From NCBI RefSeq assembly GCF_014779765.1, contig NZ_JACXZA010000008.1, forward strand, positions 124,001 through 188,000: a stretch of 64,000 nt of DNA. Direction: 5' to 3'. The notes beneath the pieces are model-generated. The model saw only the letters and a program-made list of their open reading frames with translations. It had not been told where the DNA came from and ran no database searches. Made by a program: the position numbers and the translations under genes. Positions 34,437 through 44,135 of this stretch are shown one piece after another. Source of the DNA: Paenibacillus terricola (GTDB taxonomy: Bacteria > Bacillota > Bacilli > Paenibacillales > Paenibacillaceae). Each line of letters opens with the position of its first letter. The stretch's first letter is position 1.

Positions 34437-37265
34437 ATGGGGATGCTCGCTTGTTTGCGTTTGGAAGGAAGTTGGAGTCTTCAATTGGATGAAGGAACAA
34501 AGGGACTTCAGCTCCCCTTTGAGGAAACGATTCAGCTGCCAGGCACAACGTCGTATGCGAAGAAGGGGACCCGAAACGACAGCGTTCATCTTAATCATTT
34601 GACCGATGAATATGCATTCGAAGGCTTCGCTTGGTTCTCAAGGGAAATCGATATTCCGGACGAGCTGCACGGACAAGTATGCCTGCTGTATCTGGAACGT
34701 ACAAGAGTCACTACGGTCTGGATCGACGATCAAGAGATTGGTACTCAGAACAGCTTGTCCGCACCGCATGTGTACGATCTGACTCCGTACATCCGCAGAG
34801 GCAAGCAGCAGATCACCATCCGCGTCGACAATACGAACTACCCGACCAAAGGAGGACATCTTACTTCTCCGGACACGCAGACGAATTGGAATGGCATTAC
34901 AGGACGGATCGAGCTGCAATTCTATCACGAAACGCATTTGCAGGGCGTCAAGCTGTTTCCCCATGTGTCGGAACGGTCCGTTACGATTCAGACGCAGATC
35001 GCTGGATCGATGGCCGGCATGCAGCTCAAGGTTTCTGCCGAGAGCTTCAACGTAGATCGACCACACATCGTTTCGGAGCAGGTGTTTATCGTGGACGCTG
35101 CGAATCTGACTGTCCAGTATGCGCTCGGTGATGAGGCACATCTGTGGGATGCGGAGTGTCCGGCTCTCTATAAGGTAACCTTGTCGCTGTACGATATGGC
35201 AGGAAATGTGCTGGATACCTATGAGGCGGCGTTTGGGCTGCGTGAATTCGCGGCTGCGGGGGACAAGTTTACGATTAACGGTCGGGTGACATTCCTGCGT
35301 GGCAAACACGACGGGCTATTATTCCCGCTGACTGGTTATGCGCCTACGACGGTGGAAGAATGGCTGCGTATTCTAGGTATTGCCCAGTCGTACGGCATTA
35401 ATCACTATCGTTTCCATACCTGCTGCCCGCCGGAAGCAGCCTTCACAGCGGCTGATATGCTTGGAATATACATGGAGCCGGAGCTGCCCTTCTGGGGTAC
35501 CGTTACAGATGAAGGGGATGAGCGACATACCGAACAGGAGCAGCAGTATCTGATCCATGAAGGATTCGCCATGCTGGATGCGTACGGCAACCATCCATCC
35601 TTCGTTATGATGTCGCTGGGGAACGAGCTCTGGGGCAGCAAGGATAAACTGAATCACATCCTGAAGGGGTACAAGACGTACGATAACCGTCATTTGTACA
35701 CGCAAGGATCAAACAACTTTCAGTTTGTCCCGGACATTCTTGAGGAAGAGGAATTCTACTGTGGCGTCCGATTCGACCGAGATCGGTTGTTCCGGGGATC
35801 TTATGCCATGTGTGACGCTCCGCTCGGGCATATTCAGACGGACCGACCAAGCACGATGAAGGATTATGATACAGCGATCATACCGCCGTCTGTTGAGCAT
35901 CCTGCTGGAAGTGCGCTTGAAGGTGGACTGATTCAAATCCAATACGGGACGGAAGCGCGAACGGTGCAAGCCGAGCACACGACTGGGGAGCTGGTTCCGC
36001 ACATTCCAGTTGTATCGCATGAGATTGGACAATTCGCTTCTTATCCCAACTTCAAGGAGATTCAGAAATACACAGGTTCGCTGAAGGCAAGGAACTTCGA
36101 AGTGTTCCAACAGCGATTAGCGGATAAGGGAATGGCTCATCTAGCCGAAGCGTTCTTCCGCAACTCTGGACAGCTGGCAGTTGCCTGTTATAAGGAGGAG
36201 TTGGAAGCTGCCTTCAGAACCCGGCGATTGGCAGGGTTCCAGCTGCTCGATCTACAGGATTTCAGTGGCCAGGGTACGGCGCTCGTCGGGGTTCTAGATG
36301 CTTTCATGGATTCCAAGGGCTTCATTACCCCTGAAGAATGGCGAACCTTCTGCAATGACGCTGTGCTGCTGGGACGGTTTCCGAAGTATCAATATACGGC
36401 AGGAGAAAGCTTCGAAGCTCGCATTGAACTGGCTTATTATCGCAGCGAGCCGCTATCTTCCGCGACTCTTCATTGGGAGTTGTCAGACGGAGACCATGTC
36501 CTCGCAGCTGGACGTGCAGTCGTCATGATGGACGGAGCGAGTGGGGTGAACCATATCGCCGATATCGAGACCATGCTTCCTGATGTGAACGCAATGACGA
36601 AGGTATCGCTGTCTTTACGTATTAAAGGGACGGACATATTCAAGCGTTATGATTTGTGGCTTTACCCACGTGAGATCGTAAGCGTCGAACCAGTTGAATT
36701 CCATCTTGCACGGGAATGGACGCGCGATACGGAAGATCGGCTGGCAAGAGGGGAGAATGTCGTACTCATCCCGAACTTGAATCGATTGGCGCATTCGATT
36801 GAAGGCTTGTACTGTACGGACTTCTGGTGTTACCCGATGTTCCGTTCGATCTCCGAAAGCATGAATAAGCCTGTGCCGGTTGGGACGATGGGACTGCTAA
36901 TTGATAACGAGCATCCTTCGCTTGCGCGATTCCTTTCCGCTACGCATTCTACATACCCGTGGTGGTCGATCGTGTCCAGCTCGCGTTCTATTATTCTGGA
37001 TGAGGCGCCTCGGGGATTATCACCTATCGTGCAGACGATCGACAACTTTGAACGCAACCATAAACTCGGCTTATTATGGGAATGCAAAGTGCTGCAAGGT
37101 AAGCTGCTCGTTTGTACGGTAGACGATGAGCGCATTGAAGGAACGCCTGAAGGCAAGCAGTTCTTGGCAAGCATCTACAGCTATGCAGCATCTGAAGCCT
37201 TCCAGCCTAACATAACGCTTAGTACGGATGAGGTTGGAGGATTGTTTGTTCAAAATCAGCTGTAA
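34437..37265 (+). CDS. GH2 glycosidase, probably beta-mannosidase-like
   Basis: About 942 residues. N-terminal jelly-roll sugar-binding domain (about 10-160), an Ig-like domain, a TIM barrel (about 260-600) with the acid/base Glu in SLGNELWG and a candidate nucleophile Glu in VSHEIGQF, then a long beta-rich C-terminus. No signal peptide. GH2 covers beta-mannosidase, beta-galactosidase and beta-glucuronidase; pairing with an intracellular mannanase favours an exo-enzyme on manno-oligosaccharides. The N-x-K motif of glucuronidases was not seen. Start uncertain among GTG 34434, ATG 34437 and ATG 34443. Confidence 0.82.
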   Translation: MGMLACLRLEGSWSLQLDEGTKGLQLPFEETIQLPGTTSYAKKGTRNDSVHLNHLTDEYAFEGFAWFSREIDIPDELHGQVCLLYLERTRVTTVWIDDQEIGTQNSLSAPHVYDLTPYIRRGKQQITIRVDNTNYPTKGGHLTSPDTQTNWNGITGRIELQFYHETHLQGVKLFPHVSERSVTIQTQIAGSMAGMQLKVSAESFNVDRPHIVSEQVFIVDAANLTVQYALGDEAHLWDAECPALYKVTLSLYDMAGNVLDTYEAAFGLREFAAAGDKFTINGRVTFLRGKHDGLLFPLTGYAPTTVEEWLRILGIAQSYGINHYRFHTCCPPEAAFTAADMLGIYMEPELPFWGTVTDEGDERHTEQEQQYLIHEGFAMLDAYGNHPSFVMMSLGNELWGSKDKLNHILKGYKTYDNRHLYTQGSNNFQFVPDILEEEEFYCGVRFDRDRLFRGSYAMCDAPLGHIQTDRPSTMKDYDTAIIPPSVEHPAGSALEGGLIQIQYGTEARTVQAEHTTGELVPHIPVVSHEIGQFASYPNFKEIQKYTGSLKARNFEVFQQRLADKGMAHLAEAFFRNSGQLAVACYKEELEAAFRTRRLAGFQLLDLQDFSGQGTALVGVLDAFMDSKGFITPEEWRTFCNDAVLLGRFPKYQYTAGESFEARIELAYYRSEPLSSATLHWELSDGDHVLAAGRAVVMMDGASGVNHIADIETMLPDVNAMTKVSLSLRIKGTDIFKRYDLWLYPREIVSVEPVEFHLAREWTRDTEDRLARGENVVLIPNLNRLAHSIEGLYCTDFWCYPMFRSISESMNKPVPVGTMGLLIDNEHPSLARFLSATHSTYPWWSIVSSSRSIILDEAPRGLSPIVQTIDNFERNHKLGLLWECKVLQGKLLVCTVDDERIEGTPEGKQFLASIYSYAASEAFQPNITLSTDEVGGLFVQNQL

Positions 37266-37355
37266 GATGTTTGGGCAGCAACCGTCTCGGATTTGCGAGA
37301 CGGTTGCTTTGCGCTGAAGTTAATCATTCGTTAGCTATGTGTCAAGTTGTTTCGT

Positions 37356-39457
37356 TTAACGTCTGATGCTGCTCACCGTCGCTGTAACGGATCCGGGGTT
37401 ACCGTTCGCATCGACATAAGTAAAGGTGAAACTGCCGTTCCTCGTAAATATATACACGCTGGACCCGCGGTTATTCGTGATGGTCACCGGCTCCGTCATG
37501 GATAGACGAGCAACTACAAACTTGCTAGATGGATTCATTGTGCTATAAGTGATTGATGCCGAATAAAGGTTGGCCGGCAATTCATCCCTTGTTATGACAT
37601 AATCACTGTTGTACACCTCTTGAATATGCTCCAGCGTGTTATACTTTCCGTCACGGATGTAATCGCCTGTCCACGTACTGAAGAAGAGCCAGTGCGCTGC
37701 ATACAATTGAAGCTGTTCCGGATCAGGGATTGGACCATTCTCGGGCAGTGCCGCCATTTTCTTGTCCTGCACAAGACTCACCAAGCTGTCGTATTTGGCA
37801 ATGCTTGGGCCGTAATTTCCTGCTTCGTTGTACACATCCACACTTGCAATATCGACAACATCATCTCCCGGATACCATTCTGGTTGTTCCGAGTTCCATA
37901 CCCAGATGAGGTTGTTCAATTGATGATAATTAGTTAGACGATCATACATGAGTCGATAGAGTTGCTTGGCGGATTCAGGCCCTTTGGCGCCCCACCAGAA
38001 CCATCCACCCTCTGCTTCATGCAGAGGTCTCCACAGCACGGGAATGTGAGCGTCTTGGAGTTTCTTCAATTGAACAGCAATCGCATCGATATCTCGCACC
38101 ATTAGCTTATAGTCTTTGGAATGAGGATGCTTAAGTGCATATTGTACGTCGAATGAGGTGGCATCTGTGTAAAACCCTCTCCACCATTCCTTACCTGGAA
38201 TGTCGTATAGTCCTGTTGGCGCGTTCCAATGCCAGACGAACGAGACAATGCCGCCATTTCGCGCCCATTGAATGGCTTTATCGACTTCGGTCGAGCTCGT
38301 CCCGTGTTCAACACGGGAAGGAGAGTAGTCCATCATATCGGTTGACAGTATGGCAGGATATTTCCCCGTTTGCTCCTTAATCCACTCTGCGTCTTCAAGA
38401 GTCTGCTGACCGGACAAGATGTTCTTGCCATAATGATTAACGAAGTAGCTCATGAGCGCCTTCGTTTTTGTCGTTGCGTTCGGATTGACGAGTTTAGCAA
38501 CGACCTGGTGCTGATTAGCTGCTGCAGCAGTAGAGAGCTCAACGTAGTCGATATTGTACCAACCCCAATTCGGATTGAACTGAATCGTATTGCTTCCTGC
38601 ATTCAACATAATCTTCCCGCCCTTAATCTCGGAGAAGCTCGAAGTCGCAGGGAGTGACAGCTCATTGGCCTGGCCATTGACCACAAGCTGTGTTTTCTTG
38701 TCACCGTTTGGTGCACTGTAACCGATTACAAGATCGTAGAGACCACTAACGCTCGCGTCATAGGTCAACGTGAGCGAACCTGTGCTTTTGAAGGCAGCGT
38801 ATCCGGTGCCGGAATAACCCGTATCGGTTGTGCCAATGCTAACATCTCCAGTCATGACTCCGTCTTCCGCTTCGATTTTACCGGAAGTTGCTGTCGGTGC
38901 GGCCGCTTCGACTTTAATATATTCAATTCCGTAATATCCCCATCCACGGGTAAACGTAATATCGTTCGTGCCGGAATTTAGGGCGATCCGGCTAACCATC
39001 TTCTCATTCACAACACTTCCGGCAGGCGGAGCATCCAATGTCAAGCTGCCGACCCCAGCGCCATTGACCTCGATGCCCGTATCTTTGGAGCCATATCCCT
39101 CTGGAATGTAATAACCTACGCTAAGCTTATATAGACCAGCTGAAGGGGCATTGACCTTAAAAGTGGCTGTTCCGCTCGGTTGACCGGAGTTTTGATCGTC
39201 GTCATAGAAGAAAGATACATATCCATTGCCCTTGTATAAGGTGTCCTTGGCTGGGGAGAAGTAAGCTTCTCGATACCGCTGCCCTGAAGAATGGCGTCCT
39301 TGTAGTTGCTGACAATGTCACTGCTTTCTGATTTGATTGTTGTAATTGCAGATTCAGCATGCACTGCTGCTGGCACAACGAATAAAGATAAGCACATCAA
39401 TGATAGTAGGATGGAACGTGGAATACGATTAATTTCCCTAAACCTCGAAGCTAGCAT
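37356..39457 (-). pseudogene. Secreted GH26 beta-mannanase with two CBM-like modules, frameshifted
   Basis: ATG 39455-39457 behind GAGGAG opens a frame with a signal peptide ending near VHAES. This frame runs to a stop at 39116. The rest of the protein continues in the next frame: REAYFSPAKDT, then GNGYVSFF, a first CBM35-like module, then a second (EAEDGVMTG), then a GH26 domain with RPLHEAEG and PENG. One base missing near 39265-39270 (GAGGAA read as GAGAA) would rejoin them; the two frames are both open from about 39315 to 39265. Only the downstream part (from ATG 39044) is a long open frame, and it lacks the signal. A sequencing error is possible. Confidence 0.8.
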
Positions 39458-39534
39458 ACAACCACTCCTCGAAATAGATTCTAATGATCTCTGTACAATA
39501 AAGGCTGTGGCAAAAAGGTGTGTTCCTGTTCTGT

Positions 39535-39548
39535 TGTATGCGTTTTCA
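39535..39548 (-). promoter_or_regulatory. Probable cre (CcpA site) upstream of secreted mannanase
   Basis: Minus-strand TGAAAACGCATACA fits the cre consensus with one mismatch (13 of 14). It lies 78 bp before the mannanase start. Confidence 0.4.
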
Positions 39549-39712
39549 GATTAATCCGTACATAATATCACCTCTCTTACTGCCATCTTAAAGCAGAGAG
39601 GAGATCGTGCCTATTCGATGAATTATGGCTAAATTCATCTATAAATTATGGATGGCTCGAGAAGGATAGGAAGGAGTGAATAAGGTGAAGTTGATTAGTT
39701 TTGGAAGGGGAT

Positions 39713-39745
39713 AAATAAGAAGAAGCCGTGGATGTCCACGACTTC
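39713..39745 (-). terminator. Terminator of the polysaccharide deacetylase gene
   Basis: Stem 39722-39732 with 39735-39745 (11 bp, one wobble), followed on the minus strand by a T-rich tail (TTCTTATTT). Confidence 0.75.
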
Positions 39746-39751
39746 AAGTTG

Positions 39752-40768
39752 TTATTCTGGGAACGGATTGCTTCGTTTACGGAACTTCCGATACCCCATA
39801 TAGCCGATCCCAATCAGGACGAGGAATCCAAGTGCCCAGTATCTTTTGCGATGAGGGGCTTGTTGAACGAATTTCTTTGTTTTATGAATGATTGCGTCTT
39901 TGCTATATGGATGAGCGGTTCTTAAGATTGCTGCTTCTAGATCGGCAGGCGTAATAGAAGGGCTGCCTCCGTTGATTCTTGGGATTTGCAACCAATTCGA
40001 CTGTCTAGTAGCGATGTCTTCTCTAACTGTAAAAGCATATTGGATATTGGCTTCTCGTACAAGATCCATCGATTCCTGATCATGCATGCCATAGGGATAA
40101 GCAAATGTATCAATCGGATTCTTATTGATAGGAGCTAATTGATCTTTGCATGCGGCGAAATCGTCGAGTATCCGTTTCTTATGCTGCTCATCGGTTTCTG
40201 TCACCCCATTAACCGTAAGGCGGGCAGTCAGGGCATCATACCGGTTGTCGACTTTGTAGTGCAGCTTATTCGTATGGCACTGCACCTCTGCAAGATTGTC
40301 TGCCGTGACTTGTTCCAACTCCGCATGGGTCATATGAGGGATATACCCGTATTTCTTATTATCGGTAGCGCTAGTAATGATAAAGGCGACAGATGGAATA
40401 CGCTTTGATTTGAGAATCGGATAGGCCAGATTGCTAAAGCTCTCGTAACCGTCGTCGAATGTCACGAGCACCGCATTCGGAGGAACGCTCCCGCCATTCA
40501 TATAATCGATAAATTGTCTTAGCGAAATGAAATTATAGCCTTTCTGCTGCAGGTAGGACAATTGATCGTTGAATTGAGTGGTCGATATAATGTCTGGATT
40601 AGGTTTGTTGCTGCCATCGGTCATGTGATGATACATGAGAACAGCGACCTTGTCATCGTATTCTGACTTGGATGCAGCCGCAGCCGTATGAACAGTTGGA
40701 ATCATGAGAAGGAATAGAGTAGATAAGACCATAATTGTTCGCTGGATCGTATTCAATATGCAGCACAC
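39752..40768 (-). CDS. Membrane-anchored polysaccharide deacetylase (CE4)
   Basis: 338 residues. N-terminal hydrophobic segment (about 8-30), NodB domain with VTFDDGYESF (motif 1, metal Asp) and CHTNKLH (motif 2, two His ligands), and a C-terminal helix (RYWALGFLVLIGIGYMGY) followed by a basic tail. Predicted to face outward, held at one or both ends. CE4 enzymes remove acetyl groups from peptidoglycan, chitin or acetylated hemicellulose, and which one is not decidable here. The GTG at 40766-40768 sits very close to AAGGAAG, so the true start may be slightly downstream. Confidence 0.87.
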   Translation of the reverse strand: MCCILNTIQRTIMVLSTLFLLMIPTVHTAAAASKSEYDDKVAVLMYHHMTDGSNKPNPDIISTTQFNDQLSYLQQKGYNFISLRQFIDYMNGGSVPPNAVLVTFDDGYESFSNLAYPILKSKRIPSVAFIITSATDNKKYGYIPHMTHAELEQVTADNLAEVQCHTNKLHYKVDNRYDALTARLTVNGVTETDEQHKKRILDDFAACKDQLAPINKNPIDTFAYPYGMHDQESMDLVREANIQYAFTVREDIATRQSNWLQIPRINGGSPSITPADLEAAILRTAHPYSKDAIIHKTKKFVQQAPHRKRYWALGFLVLIGIGYMGYRKFRKRSNPFPE

Positions 40769-41118
40769 TTCCTTGAATCAGTATAAGTTCCTTTGTTTCA
40801 ACTTTGATGCTTTACTGGTAAGTATAGCAACGAATTTCCCATATATGAAGGGTATGTATGACGAAATATTGAAGGCAACATAAGGGAAGGGACTCCGACC
40901 GGTGGAGTCCCTCCTGATGTATAAACATATTCCACTATCTTCAAACCGCAATCTTCAGATAAGGACTTCGTCATGAGGAACTTGTACTTTTCTTAAATCT
41001 ACGATTAACAACTGAAACTTATTTGATTTACTTTCGTTGATATTCAAAAGTAGGGATTTTGAGAGTGATGTAAAAGAACTCGTAGAAACAATCGAAACGA
41101 TGAATAGGAGGGTGCAGC
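40769..41118. other. Divergent intergenic region with one hairpin
   Basis: 350 bp between the deacetylase and the TerD-VWA gene. It holds an inverted repeat, AGGGACTCC at 40888-40896 with GGAGTCCCT at 40904-40912, without a clear T run. No gene or confident promoter is seen. Confidence 0.5.
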
Positions 41119-42429
41119 ATGCAGCTTAGTAAAGGACAGAAAATCGACATTACGAAAGGTCGTTCGATCAGTCGGTTAACACTTTCATTCGGTTGGGAAG
41201 TTCGAAGGGCGGATGTCAGTGTCGATGCCTCAGTATTTCTGTTGTCCAAGGATAATCGATGTGTGCAGGATCAGGATTTGATTTTCTACGGCAATCCTCA
41301 TTCTGCTGATGGTACGGTTATTTATTCCCAGGATGGTACGGGCAAACAAGGGACGCTGCGCGTAGGGCTCCGTGATTTGCCCGATCGAATCGACAGGCTA
41401 GCTGTTACCGTATCGATCTATGACAGTGCGAAACGCGGTCATACGATGAACGATGTATCGTCGTTATACGTGAAGCTCATGGATGATGTCAGCGGCGCTG
41501 TTATTGCGAGTTACGAGTGCGGGGCGGATGTAGCCGCCGAAACGGCTATCATTGTGGGAGAGTTGTACCGTTACCAGGGCGAGTGGAAGTTTAGCGCGGT
41601 TGGCAGCGGATTTTATGGCGGATTAGAGGCGCTTGTTACTCACTATGGACTTGAACTCGAACAGGAAGAGGGTCTCTCAGACATTGCAGCAGCGGTAGAG
41701 GAAGTGAAGGCCGCGATTGCAGAGCAAGCTCCTTCTCTAGCCGTTCCAGACACGACTGTCCATTCGACTATCGATTTACGTAAGAAGGCAGTCGAATTCA
41801 CTTTGAAGAAAAAGCAGCTGACGGACGTAGTCGCACGGGTTGGTGTTGTGTTAGACATATCTGGATCAATGCAGTATCAATATCGCAGCGGCATTGTGCA
41901 GGACGTTGTGGAACGAGTGCTTGCCATTGCGTGCAAGTTTGACGATAATGCAACGCTTGATGTATGGATCTATGACAATGAGTTTTCTCGGATGGCTTCG
42001 GTGACGGAGTCGAGTTTACAGCAATATGTGAAGAAGCAAATTTTGGACAACCCGTTCGTCCATAAGTTTGGTCGTAATAACGAGCCGCCAGTAATGGAAG
42101 ACGTCATTCGCAAATATACGATCGAGGAAAATTCGGATACGCCTGTATATATCATTTTCATCAATGATGGCGGTGTGCAGAAGTCCATTCAGAAGGTGAT
42201 CACTCGTTCCGCCGTTCTTCCGATCTTCTGGCAGTTCGTCGGAATAGGCGACTCAAGCTTCGAGGTGCTGAAACGGCTGGATACGATGCAGGGCAGAATC
42301 GTCGATAATGCGAACTTCATTCATTGGGACAAAATCGAGCATGTGTCGGATGAGGAATTGTACGACCGGCTGCTGGATGAGTTTCCGCAGTGGATCCGAG
42401 CGGCGAAGCAGAAGGGGATTCTTCGATAA
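41119..42429 (+). CDS. TerD domain plus von Willebrand A domain protein
   Basis: 436 residues. The N-terminal TerD-like beta-sandwich (about 1-185; LSKGQKIDITKG, LSFGW) is fused to a VWA domain (about 235-430) with an intact MIDAS motif DISGSM and later acidic Asn/Asp-rich loops. Resembles the TerF-type VWA partner of tellurite and stress-resistance (Ter) systems, but no other ter genes (terC, terZ, Mg-chelatase-like) are nearby. No signal peptide. AGGAGGG before the ATG; a perfect terminator follows. Function probably calcium- or metal-dependent stress response; details unknown. Confidence 0.82.
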   Translation: MQLSKGQKIDITKGRSISRLTLSFGWEVRRADVSVDASVFLLSKDNRCVQDQDLIFYGNPHSADGTVIYSQDGTGKQGTLRVGLRDLPDRIDRLAVTVSIYDSAKRGHTMNDVSSLYVKLMDDVSGAVIASYECGADVAAETAIIVGELYRYQGEWKFSAVGSGFYGGLEALVTHYGLELEQEEGLSDIAAAVEEVKAAIAEQAPSLAVPDTTVHSTIDLRKKAVEFTLKKKQLTDVVARVGVVLDISGSMQYQYRSGIVQDVVERVLAIACKFDDNATLDVWIYDNEFSRMASVTESSLQQYVKKQILDNPFVHKFGRNNEPPVMEDVIRKYTIEENSDTPVYIIFINDGGVQKSIQKVITRSAVLPIFWQFVGIGDSSFEVLKRLDTMQGRIVDNANFIHWDKIEHVSDEELYDRLLDEFPQWIRAAKQKGILR

Positions 42430-42465
42430 AGCTTATTCGGCTAGTTTCGATATCATAACTCTAGA

Positions 42466-42496
42466 AAGCCGCGGACCCAATATCCGCGGCTTTTCA
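42466..42496 (+). terminator. Terminator shared by TerD-VWA and GH43 genes
   Basis: Perfect 10-bp stem AAGCCGCGGA/TCCGCGGCTT (42466-42475 with 42483-42492), then TTC. It lies between convergent genes and may work both ways. Confidence 0.8.
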
Positions 42497-42507
42497 TCTT
42501 TTCCTTT

Positions 42508-44004
42508 TTACAAATATTCACACGCAAACTTCGTAAACTCAGCCTTCGCGCCTTCTCCAATCGCATACAAGCCGATAACGACGCCTGTGAAGCCGCCGGC
42601 TACTTCAGAAGAGAGGTACTTGGTCTGTGCCGTGCCGAGTTCAATCGTCTGGCCTCCGGCTCCTTGGATCGAGAAGCCGTAACGTTCAGCTGAAGCCTGA
42701 ATGTGAAGCCGTACATCCGCACCTGTATCGATCGAGACAACCTTCTGTTCGTGTTTAATATCGCCGATGTTAAGACGCAGTACAGCTTCGAGTTGATCGC
42801 CGATCTGGCGAATTGCCAGATCGTAATGATGGCTCTCGTCCATGTACAAGGTAATGCCAGCCTCGCCGTTGTTCGTCAGAGTCACTTGAGACGAAATCGA
42901 AGCATTGAAATCTCGTTGACGGATTCCGAGGAAAGTAGGCGTATCCGCTTGATCAAGCGTCACAGCTGTTCCTGTAAGCGTCAGTTTATCGTCTTGCGGC
43001 AGGTAGTTCTCCACATGCGGGTGACGCAGAAAAACCCACTCGAGATCCCACTTCGTATTGTTGAATGTATAGAGCTTCTTCTCTTGCTGTACCACATGCT
43101 CGCCAATCCGGTCTGTCTCGATCTCGGCGCGCGTCGTTCCATTGTGACCCGCTGTAAACCAGCCATCCTCATCGAACGTAACCGGTGCAAGGAATACTTC
43201 ACGTCCAAGATGGTGATAAGCGATCCACTGGCCGATCTGGCGGAATCCGAGGTGGAAGATCCACCAGTTGCCGTCTCCATCTTGAATGAGATCGCCGTGG
43301 CCGATCGCTTGAATTTGATAGCCGCCAAGGTTCTTGTTCGTCAGAACCGGGTTATGCGGGTAGGCTTCGAAAGGACCATGCAGCGATTTGCTTCGAGCGT
43401 ACGTGATCATATGGCCGAACTCGGTGCCGCCTTCGGCTGCCATCAAGTAGTACCAGCCATTGATATGATACATATGAGGGCTTTCGAGATAACGGCCGCC
43501 TGTCCCTTTCCAGAGCGGACGGCTAGGCGTAAGCATAGTTCCTGCCTCAATATCGATCTCGCATTGCAAAATAACGCCGCGACCATCCTCGTCGCTGCCA
43601 TTGCTCATGAAGTAAACGCGGTTGTCTTCAAAATACAGATCCGGGTCGATGCCGCCTTGTTCGATGAAGATTGGTTCCGACCATTCGCCATAAATATCGT
43701 CCGTCCACACGTAGAAGTTCTGGCGCGTCGTATCGTTCGTCGTTGTCATATAGAATCGTCCGTTATGATGACGAATCGTAGGGGCGAACACGCCGCCGGA
43801 GCTGTTTACTTTCTCCAGCATGATCTGGCTAGGCCGCGTCAAGACATGACCGATAGGCTCCCAATTGATTAGGTCTTTACTCTCGAACAGTGGGACGCCT
43901 GGGAAAAATTGAAACGAGCTGCATACCAAATAATACGTATCGCCAACCTTGCAAATACTTGGATCCGGGTAGAATCCTTTAACAACCGGATTGTTAAATT
44001 TCAT
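42508..44004 (-). CDS. GH43 beta-xylosidase/arabinofuranosidase
   Basis: 498 residues, intracellular (no signal). Five-bladed propeller (about 1-300) with general base Asp in FYPDPS, modulating Asp in GIDPDL and acid Glu in YLESPH, plus a C-terminal beta-sandwich (about 315-498) that closes the active site in XynB-type enzymes. Splits xylobiose or short arabinoxylo-oligosaccharides. It has its own promoter (44066-44094) and an operator-like palindrome at 44031-44044. Related to, but distinct from, the second GH43 enzyme at 49121. Confidence 0.92.
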   Translation of the reverse strand: MKFNNPVVKGFYPDPSICKVGDTYYLVCSSFQFFPGVPLFESKDLINWEPIGHVLTRPSQIMLEKVNSSGGVFAPTIRHHNGRFYMTTTNDTTRQNFYVWTDDIYGEWSEPIFIEQGGIDPDLYFEDNRVYFMSNGSDEDGRGVILQCEIDIEAGTMLTPSRPLWKGTGGRYLESPHMYHINGWYYLMAAEGGTEFGHMITYARSKSLHGPFEAYPHNPVLTNKNLGGYQIQAIGHGDLIQDGDGNWWIFHLGFRQIGQWIAYHHLGREVFLAPVTFDEDGWFTAGHNGTTRAEIETDRIGEHVVQQEKKLYTFNNTKWDLEWVFLRHPHVENYLPQDDKLTLTGTAVTLDQADTPTFLGIRQRDFNASISSQVTLTNNGEAGITLYMDESHHYDLAIRQIGDQLEAVLRLNIGDIKHEQKVVSIDTGADVRLHIQASAERYGFSIQGAGGQTIELGTAQTKYLSSEVAGGFTGVVIGLYAIGEGAKAEFTKFACEYL

Positions 44005-44030
44005 GTGAATTCACCTCTTTTATTGTTTAT

Positions 44031-44044
44031 CGAAAACGTTTTCG
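44031..44044. promoter_or_regulatory. LacI/CcpA-type operator upstream of GH43
   Basis: Perfect 14-bp palindrome CGAAAACGTTTTCG with the central CG pair typical of LacI-family operators. It is close to the cre consensus except for its outer bases. It lies just downstream of the expected transcription start of the GH43 gene. Confidence 0.6.
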
Positions 44045-44065
44045 GATATCGATCAATGTAGCATC

Positions 44066-44094
44066 ATTATAGAGTGACGATTTATAAATCGCAA
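44066..44094 (-). promoter_or_regulatory. Promoter of the GH43 gene
   Basis: Minus strand: TTGCGA (44089-44094), a 17-bp spacer and TATAAT (44066-44071). Transcription would begin near 44059, so the operator at 44031-44044 lies within the early transcribed region. Confidence 0.65.
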
Positions 44095-44135
44095 CATACA
44101 AACTCGGTTTCACTCGATTTTCAAAGAGCTGACCA

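Noticed and set aside
40888-40912. Hairpin between the deacetylase and TerD-VWA genes as terminator
   Set aside because: The stem is good but there is no T run on either strand and no gene ends there.
42703-43872. 389-codon plus-strand frame inside the GH43 gene
   Set aside because: Shadow of the minus-strand GH43 gene, which has all catalytic motifs; the antisense product has no family features.
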